Positions 18,460-26,632 of a stretch of DNA of 34,629 bases are shown piece after piece. The notes below the pieces were generated by a model. That model was not told the DNA's origin. It searched no databases and saw nothing but the letters and a program-made list of their open reading frames with translations. Every line of letters begins with the position of its first letter. The first letter of the stretch is position 1. The translations under genes were made by a program, and so were the position numbers. Source of the DNA: Bacteroidales bacterium (GTDB lineage: Bacteria > Bacteroidota > Bacteroidia > Bacteroidales > PXBB01); assembly GCA_028698995.1 (NCBI GenBank), contig JAQVVM010000049.1, forward strand, positions 1 to 34,629, written 5' to 3'.

Positions 18460-18467
18460 CAAAATTA
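18460..18467 (-). promoter_or_regulatory. Bacteroidota -7 element (TAATTTTG) for the DUF5011-like lipoprotein
   Basis: On the minus strand an exact TAnnTTTG match lies 40 bp before the ATG at 18419. Confidence 0.7.
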
Positions 18468-18528
18468 CATATTTTTTTTAATTAAAATTTTTTTTTAATT
18501 TTCTTTAACTATAAATATTTTTTATTAT

Positions 18529-18536
18529 TACCTTTG
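18529..18536 (+). promoter_or_regulatory. Bacteroidota -7 element (TACCTTTG) for the repeat lipoprotein
   Basis: An exact TAnnTTTG match lies 33 bp before the ATG at 18570. The in-frame upstream start at 18534 lies inside this box and is unlikely to be used. Confidence 0.75.
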
Positions 18537-18569
18537 CCCAAAATTAAACTAACACCAAAAAAAAGTATT

Positions 18570-18932
18570 ATGAAAAAAATTATGTCATTATTAGTTTTAG
18601 CAGGGTTTTTTACCCTGGTAGCTTGTGGCCCAAGTGCTGAAGAATTAGCTGCAATCGAACAAGCAAGATTAGATTCTATTGCTGCTGTTGAATTAGAACA
18701 AGCAAGATTAGATTCTATTGCTACTGCTGAATTAGAGCAAGCAAGATTAGATTCTATTGCTGCTGACTCAATTGCAAAAGCTGCTGAAGCTGCTGCTACT
18801 ACTACAAGACCAAGAGGTAATAAACCAGCAACCACAACAACTTCTACTACACCAACAACTGGTTCAACAGGAAGAGCTAATCAAACCCCAACTTCTACAC
18901 CAACAACAGGCGTAGGTGGAAGAAGAAACTAA
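18570..18932 (+). CDS. small repeat-containing lipoprotein with basic C-terminal tail
   Basis: The chosen start gives 120 residues (MKKIMSLLVLAGFFTLVAC), with lipobox LVAC and Cys19. The order is: lipid anchor; an Ala/Glu-rich, probably helical region with three copies of EQARLDSIA (residues 30-65, 13-residue period); a Thr/Pro-rich flexible stretch (about 75-100); and the C-terminal tail GRANQTPTSTPTTGVGGRRN. The tail is 15/20 identical to that of the next gene. No acidic export signal directly follows the Cys, so a periplasm-facing location is more likely than a surface one. The plan anchor-helix-linker-basic tail resembles small envelope spacer lipoproteins; function is not known. Own promoter and strong terminator suggest an abundant single-gene transcript. 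Confidence 0.9.
   Translation: MKKIMSLLVLAGFFTLVACGPSAEELAAIEQARLDSIAAVELEQARLDSIATAELEQARLDSIAADSIAKAAEAAATTTRPRGNKPATTTTSTTPTTGSTGRANQTPTSTPTTGVGGRRN
18657..18764 (+). repeat. 39-bp tandem repeat, 2.8 copies
   Basis: Units begin at 18657, 18696 and 18735 (the last partial) and encode EQARLDSIAAVEL and variants. The period is in frame, so copy number change would alter helix length without a frameshift. Confidence 0.92.
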
Positions 18933-18950
18933 AACTTTTACACAACATTG

Positions 18951-18983
18951 AAAAAAGCTGTCCCTTAAGACAGCTTTTTTTTT
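18951..18983 (+). terminator. intrinsic terminator of the repeat lipoprotein gene
   Basis: AAAAAAGCTGTC pairs with GACAGCTTTTTT around CCTTAA, with a long T run. Confidence 0.92.
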
Positions 18984-19081
18984 GATTATATTTTTAATAT
19001 AAAATACAATTTTCCTCCCAGAATATATTACAATTTAATTAATCCTTATTTTTTTATAAACTTATTATTATTTTTATTTTA

Positions 19082-19089
19082 TATCTTTG
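19082..19089 (+). promoter_or_regulatory. Bacteroidota -7 element (TATCTTTG) for the 80-residue lipoprotein
   Basis: An exact TAnnTTTG match lies 29 bp before the ATG at 19119. Confidence 0.72.
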
Positions 19090-19118
19090 TTGTGTAATTA
19101 ACCCAAATAAATAAAACT

Positions 19119-19361
19119 ATGAAAAAATTATTTTTTGTATTATTGGCAGCCAGTTCATTTGTGTTTTTTTCATGTGGTTCAACCGAAACTAAAGTTGCTG
19201 AAGAACCTAAATCTGAAGAAGTAGCTACTGAACAAGTAACTACTGAGCAAGTACAAACTGAAGAAGTTGCTACAGAACAAATCACAACAGGTGAAGAAGG
19301 CAGAGCTAATCAAACATCTAATGAAAATCCTACAACAGGAGAAGGTGGAAGAAGAAATTAA
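19119..19361 (+). CDS. small acidic lipoprotein sharing its C-terminal tail with the preceding gene
   Basis: The 80-residue protein has a lipoprotein signal with VFFSC (Cys19). It then has a Glu/Thr/Val-rich region with repeats of EEVATEQVTTEQV (about 33-58) and ends in GRANQTSNENPTTGEGGRRN. That tail matches the preceding lipoprotein at 15 of 20 positions, although the middles differ (acidic here, Ala-rich there). It is monocistronic, with its own promoter and terminator. I do not recognise a named family. The shared tail implies a shared partner or anchoring site. Confidence 0.88.
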   Translation: MKKLFFVLLAASSFVFFSCGSTETKVAEEPKSEEVATEQVTTEQVQTEEVATEQITTGEEGRANQTSNENPTTGEGGRRN

Positions 19362-19379
19362 GCCTATAACTTACGTTTT

Positions 19380-19412
19380 AAAAAGCTGCTTTTTATAAGC
19401 AGCTTTTTTTTT
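19380..19412 (+). terminator. intrinsic terminator of the 80-residue lipoprotein gene
   Basis: AAAAAGCTGCTT pairs with AAGCAGCTTTTT around TTTAT, followed by T. The design is very like the terminator at 18951. Confidence 0.92.
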
Positions 19413-19413
19413 G

Positions 19414-19421
19414 TATTTTTG
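19414..19421 (+). promoter_or_regulatory. Bacteroidota -7 element (TATTTTTG) for pyrH
   Basis: An exact TAnnTTTG match begins just after the preceding terminator and 35 bp before the pyrH ATG. Confidence 0.72.
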
Positions 19422-19456
19422 TGTCAAAATAGAATTAACATCTCAATTATAAAAGC

Positions 19457-20164
19457 ATGAAATTTAAGAGAATTTTATTAAAGTTAAGTGGTGAGTCACT
19501 TATGGGTGAAAACCAGTATGGTATTTCTTCTTCACAATTGGATTTATATGCCAATGAAATTAAAAATATAACCAAAGAAGGCGTAGAAGTTGCTGTTGTT
19601 TTGGGTGGAGGTAATATTTTCAGGGGATTACAGGGTACAAAAAAAGGCATTGATAGGGTACAGGGTGATTATATGGGTATGTTGGCTACAATAATCAACA
19701 GCCTTGCTCTGCAAGCAGCTCTTGATACCCTCAATATAAACTCTGTCATTTTATCAGGTATAGAAATCAATCCTCTTACTCAGTTAATGTCAAGGCGAAA
19801 AGCAATTCATTATCTAAGAAATAATAATGTCGTTATCATTGCAGGCGGTACAGGAAATCCCTATTTCACTACCGATTCAGCGGCTGCACTCAGGGCATCA
19901 GAAATTAATGCGGATGTTATTCTGAAAGGCACCCGTGTTGATGGCATTTATGATACCGACCCTGAAAAAAATCCAAATGCAGTTAAGTTTGAAACACTGA
20001 CTTTTGACGAGGCCTATGAAAAGAAATTAAATATTATGGATCTTACAGCCTTTACTTTATGCAAAGAAAATAATGTTCCTATCATCGTTTTTAACATTAA
20101 CAAAAAAGACAATCTAATTAAAATTATTAATGGCGAAAAGATAGGAACGCTTGTTTCAAAATGA
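19457..20164 (+). CDS. pyrH: UMP kinase
   Basis: PyrH phosphorylates UMP to UDP with ATP; the bacterial enzyme is hexameric and of the amino-acid-kinase fold. The 235-residue sequence has normal length. It begins MKFKRILLKLSGESLMGE and contains VVLGGGNIFRG, GDYMGMLATIINSLALQ, and IIAGGTGNPYFTTDSAAALRA, all standard PyrH signatures. Its last 4 bp overlap the ATG of thpR (ATGA), and frr follows, the common pyrH-frr neighbourhood. Confidence 0.98.
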   Translation: MKFKRILLKLSGESLMGENQYGISSSQLDLYANEIKNITKEGVEVAVVLGGGNIFRGLQGTKKGIDRVQGDYMGMLATIINSLALQAALDTLNINSVILSGIEINPLTQLMSRRKAIHYLRNNNVVIIAGGTGNPYFTTDSAAALRASEINADVILKGTRVDGIYDTDPEKNPNAVKFETLTFDEAYEKKLNIMDLTAFTLCKENNVPIIVFNINKKDNLIKIINGEKIGTLVSK

Positions 20165-20721
20165 TAAAACCAAAACGCACATTTATTGCTCTAAAAATTG
20201 AGCCCTCTGATGTTTTCTACACTGCTATAGCAGACATAAAAACAAAAATAAACAACAATAATATCAACTGGTCCAATGAAGAAGGAATGCATCTCACTAT
20301 TCTATATCTTGGATCCACAACAAAGACACAACAAGATGCACTTGAAGACATTATTCAAAATGTGGCAAAAGAACATGCCTGTTTTTATATTACCATTCGG
20401 GGCTTTGGATTATTTCTGAAAAATAATATTCCAAAGGTAATTTGGGCGGGAATTAATCAAAGTGAAGTTCTAAACACAATCTATTACAAGATAAAAGAAG
20501 ATGCTCGGAAAATTTTTGATCTTGAAATAAAAAAAATCAGTCCACATGTAACGATAGGACGTATAAAAAATAATTCTCTATTTGATTTATCGTTACTAAA
20601 ACCCTACGAAAAAACTATTTTTACAGAAGTTCAAATAAACAGCATTTATCTTTATGAAAGTCTTTTAACGCCATCAGGAGCAAAATACAAACCAATGAAA
20701 ATTTTCATGTTAAAAACATAA
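20161..20721 (+). CDS. thpR: RNA 2',3'-cyclic phosphodiesterase (2H family)
   Basis: The 186-residue protein has the LigT/2H phosphoesterase fold. Its two HxTx motifs are MHLTILYLG (His44, Thr46) and PHVTIGRI (His129, Thr131). Members hydrolyse 2',3'-cyclic phosphates on RNA ends, and some ligate tRNA halves in vitro. Length matches the family. It overlaps pyrH by 4 bp, so it is probably translationally coupled and inserted between pyrH and frr. Confidence 0.9.
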   Translation: MIKPKRTFIALKIEPSDVFYTAIADIKTKINNNNINWSNEEGMHLTILYLGSTTKTQQDALEDIIQNVAKEHACFYITIRGFGLFLKNNIPKVIWAGINQSEVLNTIYYKIKEDARKIFDLEIKKISPHVTIGRIKNNSLFDLSLLKPYEKTIFTEVQINSIYLYESLLTPSGAKYKPMKIFMLKT

Positions 20722-20737
20722 ATAAAAAATTAATTTG

Positions 20738-20745
20738 TATTTTTG
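20738..20745 (+). promoter_or_regulatory. Bacteroidota -7 element (TATTTTTG) for frr
   Basis: An exact TAnnTTTG match lies 15 bp before the ATG at 20761. It overlaps the TTG that would start a longer frr frame, which argues against that start. The implied leader is only about 9 nt. Confidence 0.7.
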
Positions 20746-20760
20746 CAAAAAAAAAACAAA

Positions 20761-21321
20761 ATGGAAGAGATAGAAATGCTATTAGATGATACCAAAGAAC
20801 AAATGCAATCGGCTTTGGCATTTTTAGAAAAAGAACTTCAAAAAATAAGGGCAGGCAAAGCCAATCCACAAATGCTTGAAGGTGTAAAAGTTGATTATTA
20901 TGGTACGCTAACACCTCTGCATCAGGTTTCAAATATTCATACACCCGACGCAAAGTTGATTGTAGTGCAAGCATGGGAAAAAAATATGCTCAACCCCATA
21001 GAAAAAGCCATTCAGGCTGCAAATCTTGGTTTTAACCCCATTAACGACGGTGTCATAATACGCATACCTGTACCAGCTCTTACCGAAGAACGAAGAAGAG
21101 ATTTAATGAAAAAAGTTAAAACTGAGGTTGAAAATATTAAAATAAGAATTCGTAATATCCGTCGTGATGCCAATGAATATGCTAAAAAACTTGAAAAAGA
21201 CGGCATCCCCGAAGATATGGTAAAAAAACTTATTGATGATATCCAATCCCTTACAAATAGCTTTATTGATAAATCTGACAAGATTTTTGATGCCAAGGAA
21301 AAGGACATTATGAGTGTTTAA
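20761..21321 (+). CDS. frr: ribosome recycling factor
   Basis: RRF, with EF-G, splits post-termination ribosomes. The start at 20761 (MEEIEMLLDDTKEQMQSAL) gives 186 residues, the usual length; an upstream TTG at 20743 falls inside the promoter. Family motifs are LEKELQKIRAGKANPQMLEGVKVDYYGTLTPL (given here in two parts: LEKELQKIRAGKANP and VKVDYYGTLTPL), NDGVIIRIPVPALTEERRRD, and NIRRDANEYAKKLEKDG. It follows pyrH-thpR and has its own promoter as well. Confidence 0.97.
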   Translation: MEEIEMLLDDTKEQMQSALAFLEKELQKIRAGKANPQMLEGVKVDYYGTLTPLHQVSNIHTPDAKLIVVQAWEKNMLNPIEKAIQAANLGFNPINDGVIIRIPVPALTEERRRDLMKKVKTEVENIKIRIRNIRRDANEYAKKLEKDGIPEDMVKKLIDDIQSLTNSFIDKSDKIFDAKEKDIMSV

Positions 21322-21386
21322 AATTCGGTGTCATTTTTTGTTAAAAATTTTCTTCTTAGAAACCCATTTAAAAATAATCTCTGTTT

Positions 21387-22445
21387 ATGAGTTTCAATTT
21401 TTATGATGAACCCCTGACATTTTATAATGTCATGCTTGACGATATTCGTAAAGCTTCACAATATATCTTTCTTGAAACCTATAAATTTGCAAATGATGCT
21501 ATTGGCATAAAATTCAGGGATGCTCTTGTCCGTAAAGCCAAGCAAGGAATCAGGGTCATCATTTTAGTTGACTCATGGGGCACAAGTGTTGCAGAGTCTT
21601 TCTTCTCAGAAATTAAAGAGAATGGAGGTGAGGTGAAATTTTTTAAAAAATTAAAATTAAGTATTGACTTTCTTTCTCGCAATCACCTCCGCAATCACAG
21701 GAAAATTTTGGTGATTGATGATAAAATCAGCTATGTTGGTTCGCCTAATATTACAGGGTACTCAATTAATTGGCGTGAAAGCGTTTTACGTATTGAGAAT
21801 GAATTATCTCTTCAATTTAAAAAAATATTTCTCGAAGACTATTCTCTTTCGAAAAAATATTTCCCAAACAAACGAAAATTTACAAGAGGCATTAAACAAG
21901 GTGATTTTGAAATTGTTAAAGATTTACCAAGTTCTGTTTTTCAACCAACCAGAAAAAAGTTCTTATCGCTTATCCGTAATGCAAAAAAAGAAATAATAAT
22001 TGAAACCCCTTATTTTCTACCAGGAAGTACAATTAGAAAAGCACTTATTAATGCAGCTGAAAGAGGAGTTCTTATCACAATAATAACACCCCTACATTCC
22101 GATGTTGAATTGTTTGATATCTTAAGAAATAGGTATTTAGGTCTTCTATTTAAAAACAATATTATCATCTTTCAATACTATCCTGACAACCTGCACGCAA
22201 AGCTGATGCTTGTTGACAATGAAACTTTTTGTATCGGATCCAGTAATTTTGATTACCGTAGTTTCCGCTTTATGCACGAAATTAATTTACTGGGGAAAAA
22301 TAAAAATATTATTTTTTTGATTGTAAACCATTTTGCTGAGACTAAACAGGACTGTCATATTTTTGATTATGACAAATGGTTGAAACGTCCATGGACACTT
22401 AAAATTATTGAATTACTGCTGGTACCGATAAGACACTTTTTTTAA
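21387..22445 (+). CDS. phospholipase D/cardiolipin-synthase-like protein
   Basis: The 352-residue protein carries two HKD motifs: HRKILVIDD (His104, Lys106) and HAKLMLVDN (His270, Lys272), each followed by the expected GSPN/GSSNFDYRS segment. This is the phospholipase D superfamily, which includes bacterial cardiolipin synthase (two phosphatidylglycerol to cardiolipin plus glycerol). Classical cardiolipin synthases have two N-terminal membrane segments; this one has none, as in ClsB-type enzymes. The final part (RPWTLKIIELLLVPIRHFF) is hydrophobic and may bind membrane. Its stop abuts the stop of the convergent gene with no gap. Confidence 0.9.
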   Translation: MSFNFYDEPLTFYNVMLDDIRKASQYIFLETYKFANDAIGIKFRDALVRKAKQGIRVIILVDSWGTSVAESFFSEIKENGGEVKFFKKLKLSIDFLSRNHLRNHRKILVIDDKISYVGSPNITGYSINWRESVLRIENELSLQFKKIFLEDYSLSKKYFPNKRKFTRGIKQGDFEIVKDLPSSVFQPTRKKFLSLIRNAKKEIIIETPYFLPGSTIRKALINAAERGVLITIITPLHSDVELFDILRNRYLGLLFKNNIIIFQYYPDNLHAKLMLVDNETFCIGSSNFDYRSFRFMHEINLLGKNKNIIFLIVNHFAETKQDCHIFDYDKWLKRPWTLKIIELLLVPIRHFF

Positions 22446-23069
22446 TTAATTCTTCTCAACATTCAAAATACAACATCCATTCTCCTGAATTATAAATCCC
22501 ATTTTTTTAAGATATTTCACATGAGCCTTTTCATGTGATTGACATATTAATTTGAAAAAATTTCGTGTTTTGAAAAAATTAATATTATCAGCATAAATAA
22601 AATTTCCAATTTTAAAATCTCTGTATTCGGGAATGACAAAATCAAGGATAATTTCAAGGGTGTTTTCACCGACTCGTTTTCCAATAAAAACCCCTGCCAC
22701 AGAAAGATTGCGCACAACAAAAAAAGTAAGATAATTTTCCTCTTCATGTTTGTACTGAAAATGAGGAAAAAAATGTTTAATTTTTTCTTTATTACATTCA
22801 ATAAAATAAATCAGATATTTGTTTTCTGGCCTTACTTCTAAAATTTTGAAAATTTCTTTCTTTTTTCTAATTTTCAGGAGGTAATACGTGTGAACACTTG
22901 CATTTAAAAGGTTTAGAAAGGCTACCGGATAGGCACTGATAATAAAGCCATATGTACAAAAGAGAATAGCTCCCATTAATCCATAAATACGTAACCTAAT
23001 GATGGAATTCATCATCAGCGACAGTGCAATCATTAATGAAGCAGCATAGCCAATAATCTCAAACCACAT
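22446..23069 (-). CDS. YgjV-like membrane protein with GNAT-like C-terminal part
   Basis: The 207-residue protein begins with three or four hydrophobic segments (residues 1-70: FEIIGYAASLMIALSLMMN, IYGLMGAILFCTYGFIIS, VAFLNLLNASVHTYYLL) resembling the YgjV inner-membrane family. A soluble portion of about 135 residues follows, with VVRNLSVAGVFIGKRVGENTLEI (in parts), DFVIPEYRDFKIGNFIY and HVKYLKKMGF, an order reminiscent of a GNAT acyltransferase fold. The acetyl-CoA loop R/QxxGxG/A is not clearly present, so activity is uncertain. It is convergent with the phospholipase-D-like gene. Confidence 0.75.
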   Translation of the reverse strand: MWFEIIGYAASLMIALSLMMNSIIRLRIYGLMGAILFCTYGFIISAYPVAFLNLLNASVHTYYLLKIRKKKEIFKILEVRPENKYLIYFIECNKEKIKHFFPHFQYKHEEENYLTFFVVRNLSVAGVFIGKRVGENTLEIILDFVIPEYRDFKIGNFIYADNINFFKTRNFFKLICQSHEKAHVKYLKKMGFIIQENGCCILNVEKN

Positions 23070-23109
23070 AACTTAAAAAATAGCTGTCAGGTTGAAAAAT
23101 ATTAATTAT

Positions 23110-24960
23110 TTAACCATTCATTGAGACCAGAAATTCTTCATTTGTCTGAGTGAATTTCATTTTCCCCTTAAGAAACTCCATGGCCTCAATTGGGTTCATA
23201 TCTGCGAGGTGGTTACGAAGTATCCAGATTCTTTGCAGAGCATCTTTGTCCATAAGTAAATCATCGCGTCTTGTACTTGAAGCAACAATATCAATAGCAG
23301 GATAGATACGCTTGTTTGAAAGTTTTCTGTCGAGTTGAAGCTCCATATTACCGGTACCCTTGAATTCTTCAAAAATAACCTCATCCATTTTTGAACCTGT
23401 TTCAGTAAGTGCTGTCGAAATTATTGTAAGCGATCCACCATTTTCAATTTTACGTGCAGCTCCAAAAAATCGTTTGGGCTTTTGCAGGGCGTTAGCTTCA
23501 ACACCTCCGGTCAATACCTTGCCCGATGCAGGAGAAACTGTATTATAAGCCCTTGCAAGCCGTGTTATTGAATCTAAAAGAATTACAACATCATGTCCGC
23601 ATTCTACCAATCTTTTTGCTTTTTCCAGAATGATGTTTGCAATTTTCACATGTCTCTCAGCCGGTTCGTCAAAGGTTGATGAAATAACCTCAGCCTTAAC
23701 ACTTCGCGCCATATCTGTAACCTCCTCCGGTCTTTCATCAATAAGCAAAATGATAAGATAAACCTCTGGGTGATTATCAGCAATAGCATTGGCTAATTCT
23801 TTCAGTAATACGGTTTTACCTGTTTTTGGCTGGGCAACAATTAATCCTCTTTGTCCTTTTCCTATCGGTGTAAACATATCTATCACACGTGTAGAAATTG
23901 TACAATTTTCGTGTCTTGTAATATTAAATTTCTCATACGGGAATAGGGGTGTTAAGTGATCAAAGTGAATTCGATCTCTAACTTCCTCAGGCAGCTTTCC
24001 GTTTATAAGCTCAATTTTAATTAAAGGGAAATATCTTTCTCCGTCGCGAGGTGCTCTGATTGTTCCTTTGACGGTGTCTCCTGTTTTAAGACCAAATAAT
24101 TTTATCTGCGACTGAGACACATAAATATCATCTGGAGAATTCAGGTAGTTAAAATCTGAAGATCGTAGAAAACCATAACCATCAGGCATAATTTCCAAAA
24201 CACCCTCACTTGAAACAGTGGCTTCTATATCTAAATAGTCCGTTTGAACCTGTCTGTCATTATTCCATTTGTTTCTATAATTGTTTTCTTTATTGTTGTA
24301 ATTATCTTTAGGTTTTGATTTATTTTGTGTGTCCTCATTTTCTGATGTTGATTGTAGTTCTTTGTTTTCAGTTTCTTTTATTGTATCCTCTTCCTTTTCA
24401 ATAATTTTTTGTTCTTCTGTTTCAATTATTACAGCTGGAGTTTCAACTTCGCGTATTGTTTCATTTTCTTCTTCTATATTAATTAATGGATCCTCTTCCT
24501 TATTGACGCGTATTTGAGGAGTTCCTTTCGAAGGGTTGTTTCCCTTTTCAAAATCAAGAACAAGGTTTTGAGCATCTTTTCTGTCTTCTACCTTCTTGGT
24601 TTTTTTCTTTTTTCGGTTTCTGGAATTTCTATTTTCATTAGGAGTAGGAATCGGTACTGTTTTTTCTTCTTCCTTAATTATGACAGAACCTTCCGGTACA
24701 CTATTTTCAGGAATTATGACACCGGATTTATATTCTGAATTTGTATTTTTATGAACTACCCGAGGTCTGTTTTTTTTAAAGGATTTTTCCTTTTCTTCAC
24801 TTTTAAGAATCTCGTTAGTGGGGTTTGCTGCCTGATGATCGAGTATAGCATAAACGAGTTCTTGTTTTTTCAAGCTCTCGTGTTTTCTGATATTAAAATC
24901 TTTGGCAATGTCTCTGAGTTCTAACAAGGTTTTACCTTCTAATGCGTCTTTACCTAACAT
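23110..24960 (-). CDS. rho: transcription termination factor Rho with long N-terminal insertion
   Basis: Rho is a hexameric RNA-dependent ATPase that ends transcription. At 616 residues it is about 200 longer than E. coli Rho. Residues 1-45 form the Rho_N/SAP-like domain ([20 protein letters not shown]). Residues of about 50-240 are a low-complexity charged region (KNRRPRVV-type basic clusters, then Glu-rich, then Asn/Lys-rich). The cold-shock-like RNA-binding domain follows ([18 protein letters not shown], from about 256). The ATPase has Walker A around 375-383 (AQPKTGKT), [13 protein letters not shown], and [15 protein letters not shown]. Insertions of this type are known in Bacteroidota Rho. 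It is preceded by a leader of about 140 nt. Confidence 0.97.
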   Translation of the reverse strand: MLGKDALEGKTLLELRDIAKDFNIRKHESLKKQELVYAILDHQAANPTNEILKSEEKEKSFKKNRPRVVHKNTNSEYKSGVIIPENSVPEGSVIIKEEEKTVPIPTPNENRNSRNRKKKKTKKVEDRKDAQNLVLDFEKGNNPSKGTPQIRVNKEEDPLINIEEENETIREVETPAVIIETEEQKIIEKEEDTIKETENKELQSTSENEDTQNKSKPKDNYNNKENNYRNKWNNDRQVQTDYLDIEATVSSEGVLEIMPDGYGFLRSSDFNYLNSPDDIYVSQSQIKLFGLKTGDTVKGTIRAPRDGERYFPLIKIELINGKLPEEVRDRIHFDHLTPLFPYEKFNITRHENCTISTRVIDMFTPIGKGQRGLIVAQPKTGKTVLLKELANAIADNHPEVYLIILLIDERPEEVTDMARSVKAEVISSTFDEPAERHVKIANIILEKAKRLVECGHDVVILLDSITRLARAYNTVSPASGKVLTGGVEANALQKPKRFFGAARKIENGGSLTIISTALTETGSKMDEVIFEEFKGTGNMELQLDRKLSNKRIYPAIDIVASSTRRDDLLMDKDALQRIWILRNHLADMNPIEAMEFLKGKMKFTQTNEEFLVSMNG

Positions 24961-25103
24961 ATATATTTAATTTAGTAATAAAAATTTCAGATTGAATTAT
25001 TTGAAATCAAGATGGGTCGTTATAAAATATCGTAAAAATAAAATTTGAGTAATTGATAAAATCTTCGCGATTTAAATTCGGGTCCCTTTCGATGTGAGTG
25101 GTA

Positions 25104-25111
25104 CAAAAATA
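25104..25111 (-). promoter_or_regulatory. Bacteroidota -7 element (TATTTTTG) for rho
   Basis: On the minus strand TATTTTTG is preceded, with an 18-bp spacer, by TTG at 25132-25130, a plausible -33 element. The ATG is 143 bp further on, giving the longest leader among the promoters assigned in this window. Confidence 0.7.
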
Positions 25112-25167
25112 ATCATTTTTTTTAAAATGCAAGTTTTTTTTTAATTTACGCAAAACAATTTTGCAAA

Positions 25168-26460
25168 TCATGGACTAAAGAAAAGATTCTGATTTTTTTT
25201 ATTCTTTGAATAAATTAGAATTACAATTGCTGTTGCAAGGGAAATTGCGGCAAAAATAAAAGTTATTGTAAACCCGAACTTTTCATATAAATAAATTCCA
25301 AGGATTGGTACAAAAACAGCTCTGAATCCAGTTAGAGAAAGATGAACAGATTGATAAACCCCGGCTTCTTCTTTCTCACAGAAATAGGCAGATCCTATGC
25401 TCCATAAAAGCGACATGGTGGCTGCAAAAAATGCATGAAAAAAAATGGCAGCCATCAGCATCCCATAAATTTTAACATCTAGAAAGAGCGTATAAGTTGG
25501 TAAATACTGTGTTAGCATAATGCAAATGATGTAAAACATCAGCGAAGCAAAAGAAATTACAGAAAAATAACGGGGATCAATTCTGCTGATGATGCGCCCA
25601 AAAAACGGCAGCATAAGGATGGCTAAAACATTATAAGCGTTTTTATAAAAAGCCACACTTGTATAATTTAAATCTAGCACCTCTTGATAAAAAATAGTAA
25701 TAACAGTTATGGTGCTCATAAATGCAAATCCATAAAACATAAAACTTATCTGAAAATCACGGAAAGGTTTATTAAAAATAAGCGTCTGTTTCATGGTTGT
25801 AATTGATTTCTTAAATACAGCGCTTAATAAAAGCTTTTCTTTAACTTCAATATGTCCGAAATCTATGGTTGAAAAAATAAAAACAGATATTATTCCTAAT
25901 ACAGCCAGTATAGGATACACATACCGGAAAGCAAAATTATCGTAATCGAGTAAGATCCCGAAAAGAAAAGTAACTACTAAAACTATGACTTTTGAAAGGG
26001 TGGTAACAAAACTGTACAAACGACCAAAATTTTGGTGGGTGTAATTATTTTTTAGAAAAAGATTGATTGTAGGAAAAACAATGGGAGACGCTGAAAAATA
26101 CATAAAAAATATGCCAAGAAAAATATAATGATAAACAGGATTGGCGCTTATAAGTTCGGGATTACCGGGAAATAAAAACATCAGAAGTAAAGGCAGGCGT
26201 GTTACAACGGCAATAAACCGTAATGCTTTTTTTTTATTTCTAATGGCAGCAATTATTTCATTTGCAAAAACAGAAACCAACAACACAAGCATGCTAAACT
26301 GAAAAAGCATACTCAGCTGGTAATTGCTGCCATTTAAACTTTTAATAAAAATAAATTCATTCAGAACAAATGCCCCTGTTAGAATAGCCTCAATCAAAGC
26401 ATAAATCAAATGTAAGATAAAAGTTTTTCTTTCTTGCGGGTTTACATTTCCCAATAGCAT
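25168..26460 (-). CDS. MFS-type transporter
   Basis: The 430-residue protein is strongly hydrophobic, with about 12 predicted transmembrane segments in two halves separated by a charged loop (IDFGHIEVKEKLLLSAVFKKS). The C-terminus is short and basic (YSKNKKNQNLFFSP). Motif A is weakly represented as FFGRIISRIDPRY after segment 8. The substrate cannot be deduced. It is upstream of rho on the same strand, but rho has its own promoter in the 207-bp gap. It is divergent from parE. Confidence 0.85.
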   Translation of the reverse strand: MLLGNVNPQERKTFILHLIYALIEAILTGAFVLNEFIFIKSLNGSNYQLSMLFQFSMLVLLVSVFANEIIAAIRNKKKALRFIAVVTRLPLLLMFLFPGNPELISANPVYHYIFLGIFFMYFSASPIVFPTINLFLKNNYTHQNFGRLYSFVTTLSKVIVLVVTFLFGILLDYDNFAFRYVYPILAVLGIISVFIFSTIDFGHIEVKEKLLLSAVFKKSITTMKQTLIFNKPFRDFQISFMFYGFAFMSTITVITIFYQEVLDLNYTSVAFYKNAYNVLAILMLPFFGRIISRIDPRYFSVISFASLMFYIICIMLTQYLPTYTLFLDVKIYGMLMAAIFFHAFFAATMSLLWSIGSAYFCEKEEAGVYQSVHLSLTGFRAVFVPILGIYLYEKFGFTITFIFAAISLATAIVILIYSKNKKNQNLFFSP

Positions 26461-26610
26461 AATCCAATGCGTTTCATTGTTATTCAGACACCTATCTAAA
26501 AATTATTAATTCAAAAAAGAGATGACAAAAGTAATAATTTTAGGGTTTTTCAGAGGTATAAAAAATTGTACGGTGTTAAAAAAAATCTTTCCCAATCAAC
26601 GATATAATCG

Positions 26611-26618
26611 TATTTTTG
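26611..26618 (+). promoter_or_regulatory. Bacteroidota -7 element (TATTTTTG) for parE
   Basis: An exact TAnnTTTG match lies only 14 bp before the ATG at 26633, implying a leader of under 10 nt. It falls inside the longer frame that starts at 26522, so that start is not credible. Confidence 0.72.
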
Positions 26619-26632
26619 CAAAAAAAATGACA

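Noticed and set aside
18534..18569. Twelve extra N-terminal residues for the repeat lipoprotein
   Set aside because: They would put a charged stretch before the lipoprotein signal and the start lies in the promoter box.
18509..18835. Minus-strand frame opposite the repeat lipoprotein
   Set aside because: It mirrors the 39-bp repeat in an alternative frame and has no independent signals.
20743..20760. Longer frr frame starting at a TTG
   Set aside because: The TTG is part of the -7 element, and the ATG at 20761 gives the standard RRF length.
26522..26632. 37 extra N-terminal residues for parE from the ATG at 26522
   Set aside because: The promoter box lies inside this stretch and the residues do not look like ParE.
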